Below the pieces are notes generated by a model, which saw only the letters and a list, made by a program, of their open reading frames with translations, searched no databases and was not told the origin of the DNA. Position numbers and translations under genes: made by a program. Positions 33,545-44,486 of a stretch of DNA of 64,000 bases are shown in pieces. The stretch spans positions 5,912,501 to 5,976,500 of the forward strand of contig NZ_AP024452.1 of assembly GCF_016865485.1 (NCBI RefSeq), given 5' to 3'. Within the stretch, counting starts at the first letter, position 1, and each line of letters begins with the position of its first letter. This DNA is from Luteitalea sp. TBR-22. Its GTDB lineage: Bacteria > Acidobacteriota > Vicinamibacteria > Vicinamibacterales > Vicinamibacteraceae.

Positions 33545-33928
33545 ATGACACTCGTGGAAGGAATCGTCATGGTCGGCAGCGTGTCGGCCATCGCCTGGCT
33601 CAACTGGTACTTCTTCTTCGCCGTTCCCAAGACCCAGCAGGCGGCGGTGGATGGGGCCGGGCTCCAGGAAGCGCTGGTCCGGGTCGACGGCGGGTACTCA
33701 CCTTCCGCGATTCAGGTCGAGGCGGGACGACCGGTAAGGCTCAGCTTCGATCGGGCCGACACGTCCGGCTGCTCGGAGGAGGTGGTCCTGCCGGACTTCG
33801 GCATCCGGAAGTTCCTGCCGACCGGCGCCGTGACCTCGGTGGAGTTCACGCCGACGCAGGCCGGCACCTACCAGTTCACGTGCGGCATGGGCATGCTGCG
33901 CGGTCGGCTCGTGGTCACCAGCCGTTGA
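33545..33928 (+). CDS. Membrane-anchored cupredoxin domain protein of the copper block
   Basis: A 127-residue protein with one N-terminal membrane helix (about 5-27) and a cupredoxin-like beta sandwich (about 45-125). The likely copper ligands are C76 in [20 protein letters not shown] and the C-terminal CGMGM (C113, M115, M117) rather than the usual His-rich plastocyanin set. Proteins of this exact pattern often precede CopA-type ATPases and probably take or hand over Cu(I) on the outer face. ATG 33545 has GGGGAGG 6 nt upstream and was preferred to ATG 33530. It lies 11 nt before copA. Confidence 0.85.
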   Translation: MTLVEGIVMVGSVSAIAWLNWYFFFAVPKTQQAAVDGAGLQEALVRVDGGYSPSAIQVEAGRPVRLSFDRADTSGCSEEVVLPDFGIRKFLPTGAVTSVEFTPTQAGTYQFTCGMGMLRGRLVVTSR

Positions 33929-33939
33929 GGAGTGCTGCC

Positions 33940-36300
<2,361 letters not shown>

Positions 36301-36355
36301 CCGACCCCAGTGGGCCCTGCTATCGTGCCCCCGGGAACGACAGCGAAGGACGGAC

Positions 36356-36943
36356 ATGACCGCACACGAGATTGCCAACGAGGACGCCGGGCCGTCGGTG
36401 TCGAAAGCCGTGCTCGACGTCCTGGTCGAGAACCACCGCGCGTTCCTGCGCTTCCTCGAGCGTCGGGTGGGGTCGAAGGAGACGGCCGAGGACCTCCTGC
36501 AGGAGGCCTTCGGCCGTGCCATCACGCACGCCCATACCCTGAGGGACGACGAGTCGGCCGTGGCGTGGTTCTACCGGATGCTCCGCAACGCCACCATCGA
36601 TCACTACCGCCGGAACGCCGCGGCGAGCAGCGCCCTGGAGAGGTTCGCCTCCGAGCTGCCCGACTCGGCGCCGCCGCCAGAGGTCGCCGACGAAATCTGC
36701 GCCTGCGTGTCGCGCCTGGCCGGCACGCTGAAGCCCGAGTACGCCGATGCGCTGCGCGAGATCGACGTCCGCGGCACGCCCGTCAAGGACTACGCCTCCG
36801 CGCATGGGCTCACGGCCAACAACGCGGGAGTGCGGGTCTTCCGCGCGCGCCAGGCGCTGCGCGCGCAGGTGGTCGCCTCGTGCGGGACGTGCGCCGACCA
36901 CGGGTGCCTCGACTGCACGTGTGGTCGGCCGTCGAAGGCGTGA
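36356..36943 (+). CDS. CorE-like ECF sigma factor with C-terminal Cys-rich metal tail
   Basis: RNA polymerase sigma factor of 195 residues. Region 2 (about 25-95) has FLRFLERRVGSKETAEDLLQ and WFYRMLRNATIDHYRR; region 4 (about 115-172) has LREIDVRGTPVKDYASAHGL. The last 20 residues carry C176, C179, C184, C187 and C189 (CGTCADHGCLDCTC). This is the mark of CorE-type factors, which are switched by copper bound to the tail and have no anti-sigma partner; none is encoded here. The place after copA supports copper control. The likely targets are the copper genes in this window, which is inference. Confidence 0.88.
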   Translation: MTAHEIANEDAGPSVSKAVLDVLVENHRAFLRFLERRVGSKETAEDLLQEAFGRAITHAHTLRDDESAVAWFYRMLRNATIDHYRRNAAASSALERFASELPDSAPPPEVADEICACVSRLAGTLKPEYADALREIDVRGTPVKDYASAHGLTANNAGVRVFRARQALRAQVVASCGTCADHGCLDCTCGRPSKA

Positions 36944-36961
36944 GGGCCGCAGCCGCCGGCT

Positions 36962-37951
36962 TCAGCGCGAGGCGCGCCTGGTCGCGACCAACGCCTCCGC
37001 GCCATTACGGTCGGCCGACAGCGCGCGTCTCGCGAAGCTGGCGGGTGAGGCGCCGACGATGCGCATGAAGGCGCGCCGCATCGAGTCGACCGACCCGAAG
37101 CCGCACAACGCGGCGACCTCCTTGAGCCCGTTGTCCGACTCCTCGAGCATGCGACGCGCCGTCTCGACCCGCAGCTGATCGAGGAAGCGCCCCGGCGGCA
37201 TGCCCTTCTCCCGCTGGAAGACCCTGATGAACTGACGCACGCTCATGCCTGCCTGCGCCGCAAGACTCTCGACCGTCAAGGGCTCGGACAGGTGCTCCAG
37301 CATCCACACGACCAGGTCGTCGAACGGCCGGCGCAACCCCGCATAGACCGTCAGGAGGCGCCCCAACTGGGGCTGACTACCGGGGCGGCGCACGAACATG
37401 ACCAGCCACTGCGCGAGCGTCAGCGCCCGTCGTCGACCGAAGTCCTCCTCCACGAACGTGAGGGCGAGGTCGAGCCCCGTGGTGATTCCGGCCGAGGTCC
37501 AGATGTGGCCGTCGCGGACGTAGATCGCGTCGCGCACGACGGTCACCGACGGGTACTGCTGCGCCAGGCTGTCGCACCATTGCCAGTGCGTCACGACACG
37601 CTTGCCATCGAGTACGCCGGCAGCGGCGAGGAGGAAGGTACCGAGGCAACTGGCCCCGACCCGCCGCGCCTGTGCGGCGGTCACCCTCAACCACTCGAGA
37701 TACGCGACGTCGTAGGCGCCGGCAGGCGCGTCGGGACCACCGACGACCCAGAGTGTATCGACCGGGCCGGTCACGTCGCGGTAGTGCGACGCGCCGGTGA
37801 TCTGCAGGCCCAGATTGATCTCGATCGCGCGCGAGGCTTCCGGTGACACGAGGTCGACGCGATAGCCCTCGCATCGAGAGAACACCTCCAGCGGACCCGC
37901 CAGATCCTGGACTTCCAGGGGCGGCAATCCTGTCATCAGGATGCGGCGCAT
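36962..37951 (-). CDS. GlxA-type AraC-family transcriptional regulator (DJ-1/PfpI domain)
   Basis: A 329-residue regulator. The N-terminal DJ-1/PfpI-like domain (about 1-185) begins with RRILMTGLPPLEVQDLAGPL, has WVVGGPDAPAG and a nucleophile-elbow-like GASCLGTFLLAAAGVL near 98-113. The C-terminal AraC domain (about 215-315) has two helix-turn-helix units, including LAAQAGMSVRQFIRVFQREK and EVAALCGFGSVDSMRRAFMR. Such proteins sense a small molecule and control adjacent genes. The divergent YcaC-like hydrolase and NmrA-type gene are the likely targets, separated by a 442-nt region. Confidence 0.88.
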   Translation of the reverse strand: MRRILMTGLPPLEVQDLAGPLEVFSRCEGYRVDLVSPEASRAIEINLGLQITGASHYRDVTGPVDTLWVVGGPDAPAGAYDVAYLEWLRVTAAQARRVGASCLGTFLLAAAGVLDGKRVVTHWQWCDSLAQQYPSVTVVRDAIYVRDGHIWTSAGITTGLDLALTFVEEDFGRRRALTLAQWLVMFVRRPGSQPQLGRLLTVYAGLRRPFDDLVVWMLEHLSEPLTVESLAAQAGMSVRQFIRVFQREKGMPPGRFLDQLRVETARRMLEESDNGLKEVAALCGFGSVDSMRRAFMRIVGASPASFARRALSADRNGAEALVATRRASR

Positions 37952-38393
37952 GACGGCGCGAGTATGTCACATGCGGACGTGCCGACGGCACGGTCGTCCG
38001 CTGGATTGCAGGCGGTATCTGCCGCATGTTTCCAGTCATCCCGTGGGACCAGCGGCAGGTCATTCAGCGACGCCCAGCTCTGCCGTTCAAGTGACAGCGA
38101 ACGTCGCCGCCCTGTCACGTCACGTCGCTCGAGCCGTAGCCGTGTGCTGACGCATGGCCGGATCGTCGGCAACGCCACGCGCGTCATGGCACGAAACGTC
38201 GGTCTGTCCACCTTCGTCGCCGCGCGTCCGGCGCATTTACACGTGAAAGCGCCGTCGCAGCGGCCCGGCCACCATGGGCAGCTAATGCGTGCGTCTCGTC
38301 ATTGAGCCGCCGTGCCTGGCACGCGTAGCCTCCACTCACACCCTGCGCGCGACGTGACCGCTGCGCGCCCGCAGCTTCCTGGGAGGATGAGAG
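37952..38393. other. Intergenic region between glxA-type regulator and YcaC-like gene
   Basis: No convincing gene was seen in these 442 nt. Short frames exist on both strands but lack ribosome-binding sites and look unlike proteins. Base composition appears less GC-rich than the neighbours. The stretch holds short palindromes such as CGTGCC-T-GGCACG near 38310 and CGTCACGTCACGTCG near 38112, which could be regulator sites, and ends with the strong ribosome-binding site GGGAGGATGAGAG before ATG 38394. Confidence 0.5.
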
Positions 38394-39077
38394 ATGGCGT
38401 ATCCGGACTACCTCGACCCGAACACCGCCGAAAGCACCAGGCTCGTCACGCCACGCAACGCCACGCTGCTGCTGATCGACTACCAGCCGCAGATGATCTT
38501 CGGCGTCGGCTCGATCGATCGGCAGTTGCTGCTGAACAACGTCGAAGCCCTCGCCAAGACGGCGCTGGCGTTCGAGCTGCCGGTGATCCTGACGACCATC
38601 GCGGCATCGAGCTTCAGTGGTCCGCTCATCCCGCAGCTGGCCCGCCTGTTTCCCGAGCGGGATGCGATCGACCGCTCGGCCATCAACACGTGGGCCGACC
38701 ATCGCGTGGTGCAGGAAGTGCGCGCCATCGGGCGGCAGAAGCTCGTGATGGCCGGGCTCTGGACGGAGGTCTGCCTCACGCTCCCGGTCCTCTCGGCCCT
38801 CGAGGCCGGGTACGACGTGTACTTCGTCGCTGACGCATCGGGAGGGTCGTCGACGGCCGCGCACGACCTGGGCGTCCAGCGCATGGTGCAGGCGGGAGCC
38901 ACGCCGCTCTCCTGGGTGCAGTTGCTGTCGGAACTGCAGTACGACTGGGCGCGCAAGGAAACCTACGACGCGGTGAACCGCATCGTCGCCGAGCACGCCG
39001 GCGCCTGGGGCACGGGCGGGTTCTACCGGGCGACGTTCTCCGCCGCCCCCGACCGCGCGCTCGCGGCGATCGGCTGA
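38394..39077 (+). CDS. YcaC-like cysteine hydrolase (isochorismatase superfamily)
   Basis: A 227-residue cysteine hydrolase. The catalytic aspartate is D29 in LLLIDYQPQM; the nucleophile is C127 in AGLWTEVCLT; SAINTWAD (about 95-102) matches the NINAW region of YcaC and EAGYDVYFVADASGG the following strand. In isochorismatase-like enzymes a Lys completes the triad; here the equivalent position near 94 seems to be Arg, as in YcaC. The substrate is unknown (YcaC itself has none firmly assigned). The gene has a strong ribosome-binding site and is followed by the NmrA-type gene after 98 nt. Confidence 0.88.
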   Translation: MAYPDYLDPNTAESTRLVTPRNATLLLIDYQPQMIFGVGSIDRQLLLNNVEALAKTALAFELPVILTTIAASSFSGPLIPQLARLFPERDAIDRSAINTWADHRVVQEVRAIGRQKLVMAGLWTEVCLTLPVLSALEAGYDVYFVADASGGSSTAAHDLGVQRMVQAGATPLSWVQLLSELQYDWARKETYDAVNRIVAEHAGAWGTGGFYRATFSAAPDRALAAIG

Positions 39078-39175
39078 ACCGTCGAGGCGTCAGGGGACTT
39101 CGCAGGAACTGGCGACGCTCATCGCCGGCAGCGCGCCACACTCCTCACCACGCTCCATCCGGAAGGGAATGCCTG

Positions 39176-39931
39176 ATGAAGATCGTCGTGATCGGCGGCA
39201 CCGGGTTGCTGGGGGCGACGCTGGTCGCCCGGCTCGCGGCTGACGGCCATGCGGCGGTCGCGGCCTCGCGGCGCACCGGCGTCGATGCCCTGACGGGCCG
39301 CGGCCTGGCCGCCGCGTTGGAGGGCGCGGCGGCTGTCGTCGACGTCTCCAACGCCTCACGCTTCGATGCCGCGGGGGTCATGGAGCACTTCACCGTGGCG
39401 ACACGCATGCTGCTCGAGCATGCGGCGGCGGCCCGTGTGGGGCACGTGGTGGCGCTGTCGGTGGTGGGGGTCGACGCGGTCGAGGACAGCCCGTACCTGC
39501 GTGCGAAGTGGGCGCAGGAAGCCCTGATCACCGCCAGCGGCCTGCCCCACTCGATCGTGCGCAGCACGCAGTTCTTCGAGTTCCTGCCGCGCCTGGCCGA
39601 CCACGCCCTGGTGCGATCGGAGGTGCGTCTGCCACCGGTCCCCGTCCGCCCGATCGCGGGCGAGGACGTGGCACGGACGATCGCGTCCGTGGCGGTCGGT
39701 CGCCCTGTCGACGGCGTGATCGAGCTCGCGGGTCCGGAGGTGTTCCGGCTCGACGAGATCGTCGGGCGTGTGCTGCGTGCACGACAGGACGCGCGTCGGG
39801 TCGTCGCCGATCCGCGGGCCGCGTACTTCGGGGCCCGGCTGACGGGACGCGAGCTCCTTTCGGGGGACGCCGCACGGATCGGCAGCACCCGCTTCGACAC
39901 CTGGCTGCGTCACTCCGTCGAGGCGCCCTGA
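39176..39931 (+). CDS. NAD(P)-binding NmrA/SDR-type protein
   Basis: Atypical short-chain dehydrogenase of 251 residues with the nucleotide loop GGTGLLGATL (8-17) and ASRRTG after strand 2, which suggests NADP(H). The middle resembles NmrA-like proteins: VVALSVVGVDAVEDSPYLRAKWAQEALITASGLPHSIVRSTQF (given here by its parts VVALSVVGVDAVE and SPYLRAKWAQEAL). The catalytic YxxxK is present as YLRAK. It may be an oxidoreductase acting on quinones or a redox sensor. GGAAGGG lies before the ATG. It probably shares a transcript with the YcaC-like gene. Confidence 0.8.
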   Translation: MKIVVIGGTGLLGATLVARLAADGHAAVAASRRTGVDALTGRGLAAALEGAAAVVDVSNASRFDAAGVMEHFTVATRMLLEHAAAARVGHVVALSVVGVDAVEDSPYLRAKWAQEALITASGLPHSIVRSTQFFEFLPRLADHALVRSEVRLPPVPVRPIAGEDVARTIASVAVGRPVDGVIELAGPEVFRLDEIVGRVLRARQDARRVVADPRAAYFGARLTGRELLSGDAARIGSTRFDTWLRHSVEAP

Positions 39932-40125
39932 CCGTCCACCGCTCTGGCGGCGGCGCCGCGCCCCTCGGCGTCGGTGATGCCGAGCGCCACGCCGTCGGGG
40001 CCCGGCAGTCGCACGCCCGCCCGACGCGCTCTCCGCCCATGCGCTCTCGTGCTTCGCGGCTCCCGCGGAGCCTGTAATGCGCGTGAGACCCGCTCGTCAG
40101 CCAGTCCGCAGAAAGGAAGGAACTG

Positions 40126-41253
40126 ATGCACATGCCGAACACCACACGTGCGCTGATCCGGATCGTCGGGGCTGGCGTGCTGGCCCTCATCAGCGTGGCG
40201 TGCACGACGCAAGCGCGGTCTGGCGACGCACCAGCACCGCCCCCAACGGTCAGGACGGTTGCCGCGACACGCCAGGACGTCCCGCTCGAGACCACCTTCA
40301 CGGGCCGTGTCGAGCCGATCCAGCGCGTCGAATTGCGGGCCCGCGTCGGTGGCGCCCTCGATGCCGTGCTCTTCAAGGAAGGCGCGCGGGTGGCGGCCGG
40401 CGCGCCGCTGTTCCGCATCGACCCGCGGCCTTACGCGATCGCGCTGACGCGGGCGCAGGCCGAGCAGGCGGGAATCGAGGCCCAGCTCGCCCGGGCTCGG
40501 CAGGAACTGGCACGCGCCGAGCGCCTCGTGCTCCAGGACGCCGTCGCCGCCGAGGAAGTGGACCGCCGGCGTGGCGAGGTGGCGCACCTCACGGCCAGGC
40601 TCGAGGCGGCACGCGCCGCGGTTGCGGACGCCGCGCTCCAGCTCGACTTCACGACCGTCCGTGCGCCGGTCGCCGGCACCATCGGGAAGCTGGACGTCAC
40701 GCGCGGCAATCTGGTGACCGGCGGTCCGGGCAACGGGACCCGCCTGGCGCTGCTGCAGTCGCTCGATCCGATCTACGTGTACTTCGAGCTCGACCCGACC
40801 ACCGCGGCCCGCGCCCGGCTGGCCGGCCAGCGAGCCTGGCTGGCGACGGTCACGCCGTTCGAGGGCGGCGCGCCGGCCAGCGGCCCCATCGACTTCATCG
40901 ACCACAGCGTCGGTGCGCAGACCGGTACGTTGCGCGTGCGGGCACGCCTGCCCAACCCCGATGGCCGCCTGCTGCCCTCGTCGGTGGTGCGCGTGGCGTT
41001 CCGGTACGGCACCGCGACGCGGGCCACCGTGATCCCCGAGGTCGCCATCGGCACCGATCAGGGAGAGCGCTACGTGCTCGTGGCCAACGCCTCCGGGATC
41101 GTCGAGTACCGCGGCATCGAGCTCGGCGCCAGGGTGCGGGACCTGCGCGTGGTCGCCAACGACGCGGTCCGGCCCGGCGAGCAGGTCGTGCTCCCGGGAC
41201 TGCCAATCCGCCCGGGCACGAAGGTGGTGCCGCAGCCGGAGGCGGTACGATGA
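40126..41253 (+). CDS. RND efflux periplasmic adaptor (membrane-fusion lipoprotein)
   Basis: Adaptor of a tripartite HAE1-type efflux pump, 375 residues. The N terminus has a lipoprotein signal ending LISVAC (C25 would be lipidated). Then come the MFP regions: TFTGRVEPIQRVELRARVGG (barrel-sandwich), an alpha-hairpin (about 105-165, rich in Ala, Arg and Glu), FTTVRAPVAGTIGKLDVTRGNLV, and the beta-barrel and membrane-proximal domains. ATG 40126 has AAGGAAGGAA upstream. The stop overlaps the pump gene as ATGA. Substrates are unknown; homologues export drugs, dyes and bile salts. Confidence 0.93.
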   Translation: MHMPNTTRALIRIVGAGVLALISVACTTQARSGDAPAPPPTVRTVAATRQDVPLETTFTGRVEPIQRVELRARVGGALDAVLFKEGARVAAGAPLFRIDPRPYAIALTRAQAEQAGIEAQLARARQELARAERLVLQDAVAAEEVDRRRGEVAHLTARLEAARAAVADAALQLDFTTVRAPVAGTIGKLDVTRGNLVTGGPGNGTRLALLQSLDPIYVYFELDPTTAARARLAGQRAWLATVTPFEGGAPASGPIDFIDHSVGAQTGTLRVRARLPNPDGRLLPSSVVRVAFRYGTATRATVIPEVAIGTDQGERYVLVANASGIVEYRGIELGARVRDLRVVANDAVRPGEQVVLPGLPIRPGTKVVPQPEAVR

Positions 41254-44200
41254 ACGTCTCCCGCTACTTCATCGACAGACCCGTCGGAGCCATCGTGCTC
41301 TCGGGGCTGATCGTCATCGCCGGCGCCCTCAGCCTCGGCCGACTGCCCCTGACCGAGTACCCGCGCGTCACGCCGCCGACCGTGGTCGTGCGCGCCGCCT
41401 ACCCCGGCGCCAGTCCGGAAGCCATTGCCGACACCGTCGCGGCGCCACTGGAGCAGGCCATCAACGGCGTGGACGGCATGCTCTACATGGGCTCGCAGGC
41501 GGCCGGCGACGGCTCCCTCACGCTGAATGTGACCTTCGACGCGCACGTCTCCCCCGAGCTCGCGCAGGTCGAGGTGCAGAACCGTGTGTCGCGGGCGCTG
41601 CCGCGATTGCCGGTGGAGGTGCAGCGCCTGGGTGTCACCACCCAGAAGCTCTCCCCCGACATCCTGATGGTGGTCCACCTGGTGTCACCAGGAGGCCGTT
41701 ACGATCCGCTCTACCTCTCGAACTTCGCCACGCGGCGCGTCAAGGACGAACTGGCGCGTGTGCCCGGGGTCGGGGACGTCCAGGTATGGGGCGCCGGCGA
41801 CTACAGCCTGCGCGTCTGGCTGGACCCGGACCGCATGGCGGCCCGGTCGCTCGCCACCAGTGACGTGATCGCGGCGATCCGCGAGCAGAACGTCCAGGTC
41901 GCCGCCGGCGCCGTCGGCCAGCAGCCATCGCCAACCAGCGCCTTCCAGCTCGCGGTGGATACCAGGGGTCGCCTGTCGTCGCCGGAGGAGTTCGAGCAGA
42001 TCATCGTCCGCACCGAACCCGGCGGCGGCACGGTCCGCCTGCGCGAGGTCGCCCGCGTCGAGTTGGGCGCCGACCAGTACGCGCTGCGTGCCCTCATCGA
42101 CAACCAGCCGGCGGTGGCCATCCAGGTGCTCCAGGATCCCGGAGCCAGCGCGCTCGAGGTGTCGCAGAAGGTGCGCGAGACCATGACGCGACTGGCGCGC
42201 GAGTTCCCGGCGGGCGTGGAGCACCGCATCGCCTACGACCCGACCGTCTTCGTGCGTGCCTCGATCCGCAACGTGATCACGACGCTGCTCGAGGCCACGC
42301 TCCTCGTCGTCGCCGTGGTGCTGCTGTTCCTCCAGACCTGGCGCGCCTCGATCATCCCGGTGCTGGCCGTGCCGGTGTCGCTGGTCGGCACGCTCGCGGT
42401 GATGCACCTGTTCGGGTTCACCCTCAACACGCTCTCCCTCTTCGGCCTCGTCCTCTCCATCGGCATCGTCGTCGACGACGCCATCGTCGTCGTGGAGAAC
42501 GTCGAGCGACACCTCGCCCTCGGGCAGGGCCCTCGCGACGCCGCCGTACGGGCCATGGAGGAGGTGACCGGCCCGATCATCGCGATCACGGCGGTGCTGT
42601 CGGCGGTGTTCATCCCGACGGCGATGCTCGCCGGGCTGACCGGCCAGTTCTACCGGCAGTTCGCGCTCACGATCGCGATCTCGACGACCATCTCCGCGCT
42701 CAATTCGCTGACGCTGTCGCCAGCGCTGTCGGCGCTGCTGCTCAAGCCGCATGGCGAGGCGCGCGACGTGCTCTCGCGCGTCCTCGATCGCGTCATCGGA
42801 CCGTTCACTCGCAGGTTCAACGCGCTGTTCGACCGCGGCGCGCGCTGGTACGTCGCCGGCGTCGGGCGGGCCATCAGGTACGCCGCGATCGTCGCCGTCC
42901 TCTACGGTGGCCTGCTGCTGCTCACCGGCGCGACCTTCCGTCACGTGCCCACGGGCTTCGTGCCGGCGCAGGACAAGTACTACCTGGTCGGAATCGCGCA
43001 GTTGCCCAACGGCGCCTCGCTGGACCGCACCGAGGCAGTGGTGAGGGAGATGACGCGGATCGCCCTCGAGCAGCCGGGCGTGGAGAGCGTGGCGGCATTC
43101 CCGGGGCTCTCGATCAACGGCTTCGTCCTGAACCCCAGTGCCGCCGTGATCTTCGCCATGCTCGATCCGTTCGAGGCGCGCACCACACCGGAGCTGAGTG
43201 CCGGCGCCATCGCCGGTGCGCTCAACGGCCGGTTCGCCGGCATCGGCGGCGCCATGGCGGCGATCTTCCCGCCCCCGCCGGTTCCCGGGCTCGGCGCGAT
43301 TGGCGGCTTCAAGGTGCAGATCGAGGACCGCGCGGCACGGGGGCCGCGTGCCCTGTACGACGCCACGCAGGCCGTGCTCGCCGAGGCGAGGACGTCGCCC
43401 AGGCTGGCCGGGGTGTTCTCCGCCTATCAGGTGGACGTGCCGCGACTGCGACTCGACGTCGACCGCGAACGCACCCGCCAGCTCGGCATCCCGCTGGGCC
43501 ACGTTCACGAGACCCTGCAGGCGTATCTCGGCTCGCTCTACGTCAACGACTTCACGCTGCTCGGGCGGCCGTACCGGGTCACGGTGCAGGCCGATGCGGC
43601 CTTCCGTGCCGACACGGACGGCATCGGACGGCTCCAGGTGCGCGCCCCGGACGGGACGATGCTGCCGATCGCTGCGGTGGCGACCACGCGCCCGTCATCG
43701 GGGCCGGATCCCGTGTCGCGGTACAACGTGCACCCGTCGGCCGACATCAACGGTGGCCCTGCGCCGGGCGTCAGTTCGGGCGAGGCCGTCGAGGAGATGA
43801 CGCGGATCCTCGAGAAGACCCTGCCGGAAGGATTCGCCTACGAGTGGACCGACCTCACCTACCAGCAGATGCGCGATGGCCGCGGCGCGGTCGGCGTGTT
43901 CGCGATGGCGATCCTGCTCGCCTTCCTGCTGCTGGCGGCGCAGTACAACAGCTGGACCCTGCCGCTGTCGGTGATGGTGGTGGTGCCGCTCGTCCTGCTG
44001 GGCGCGTTGGCCGGCCTCTGGGTGTCCGGGCACGACAACAACGTGTTCACCCAGATCGGCTTCGTCGTGCTGATCGGCCTGGCTGCGAAGAACGCGATTC
44101 TGCTCGTGGAGTTCGCACGGCAGCAGCAGGAGGAGGGCGTGGCGCTGCACGCCGCCGTGCTCGAGGCCTGCCGCCTGCGACTGCGGCCGATCCTCATGAC

Positions 44201-44486
44201 GTCCCTCGCGTTCGTCATGGGTGTCGTCCCGCTGGTCATGGCGACGGGCGCCGGCGCCGAGATGCGGCGCGCGATGGGCGTTGCGGTCTTCTCCGGCATG
44301 CTAGGCGTGACCGTCTTCGGGTTGCTCTTCACGCCGGTGGCGTACGTGCTCGTGCAGCGATGGCGTGAGGCCCGCGGCCGGACGCGACCGGCCGCAGCCG
44401 CCAGTCGCGCGCCATCGGCCACGGCGGTCCGTCAGGACACGCCGCTCCAGGTCACGCGTTCTGTCACGGAGGTGGGTCGTGCGTAA
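41250..44486 (+). CDS. RND efflux pump, hydrophobe/amphiphile (HAE1) type
   Basis: Inner-membrane proton-driven pump of 1078 residues, close to AcrB/MexB in layout. It starts NVSRYFIDRPVGAIVLSGL, has the first pore-domain segment TVVVRAAYPGASPEAIADTV, the proton-relay Asp pair in VLSIGIVVDDAIVVVENVER (helix 4) and the Lys in AAKNAILLVEFARQQ (helix 10). Twelve membrane helices and two large periplasmic loops are evident. The C-terminal tail is Arg/Ala-rich. ATGA overlap with the adaptor and 8-nt overlap with the channel gene show a compact operon. Confidence 0.95.
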   Translation: MNVSRYFIDRPVGAIVLSGLIVIAGALSLGRLPLTEYPRVTPPTVVVRAAYPGASPEAIADTVAAPLEQAINGVDGMLYMGSQAAGDGSLTLNVTFDAHVSPELAQVEVQNRVSRALPRLPVEVQRLGVTTQKLSPDILMVVHLVSPGGRYDPLYLSNFATRRVKDELARVPGVGDVQVWGAGDYSLRVWLDPDRMAARSLATSDVIAAIREQNVQVAAGAVGQQPSPTSAFQLAVDTRGRLSSPEEFEQIIVRTEPGGGTVRLREVARVELGADQYALRALIDNQPAVAIQVLQDPGASALEVSQKVRETMTRLAREFPAGVEHRIAYDPTVFVRASIRNVITTLLEATLLVVAVVLLFLQTWRASIIPVLAVPVSLVGTLAVMHLFGFTLNTLSLFGLVLSIGIVVDDAIVVVENVERHLALGQGPRDAAVRAMEEVTGPIIAITAVLSAVFIPTAMLAGLTGQFYRQFALTIAISTTISALNSLTLSPALSALLLKPHGEARDVLSRVLDRVIGPFTRRFNALFDRGARWYVAGVGRAIRYAAIVAVLYGGLLLLTGATFRHVPTGFVPAQDKYYLVGIAQLPNGASLDRTEAVVREMTRIALEQPGVESVAAFPGLSINGFVLNPSAAVIFAMLDPFEARTTPELSAGAIAGALNGRFAGIGGAMAAIFPPPPVPGLGAIGGFKVQIEDRAARGPRALYDATQAVLAEARTSPRLAGVFSAYQVDVPRLRLDVDRERTRQLGIPLGHVHETLQAYLGSLYVNDFTLLGRPYRVTVQADAAFRADTDGIGRLQVRAPDGTMLPIAAVATTRPSSGPDPVSRYNVHPSADINGGPAPGVSSGEAVEEMTRILEKTLPEGFAYEWTDLTYQQMRDGRGAVGVFAMAILLAFLLLAAQYNSWTLPLSVMVVVPLVLLGALAGLWVSGHDNNVFTQIGFVVLIGLAAKNAILLVEFARQQQEEGVALHAAVLEACRLRLRPILMTSLAFVMGVVPLVMATGAGAEMRRAMGVAVFSGMLGVTVFGLLFTPVAYVLVQRWREARGRTRPAAAASRAPSATAVRQDTPLQVTRSVTEVGRA

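Noticed and set aside
37964-38305. Plus-strand 113-codon frame in the regulator/hydrolase gap
   Set aside because: No ribosome-binding site, Ser/Arg-rich composition and no protein-like pattern.
40077-41249. Upstream extension of the RND pump gene
   Set aside because: It is the adaptor gene read in another frame; the pump starts at ATG 41250 with the family N terminus.
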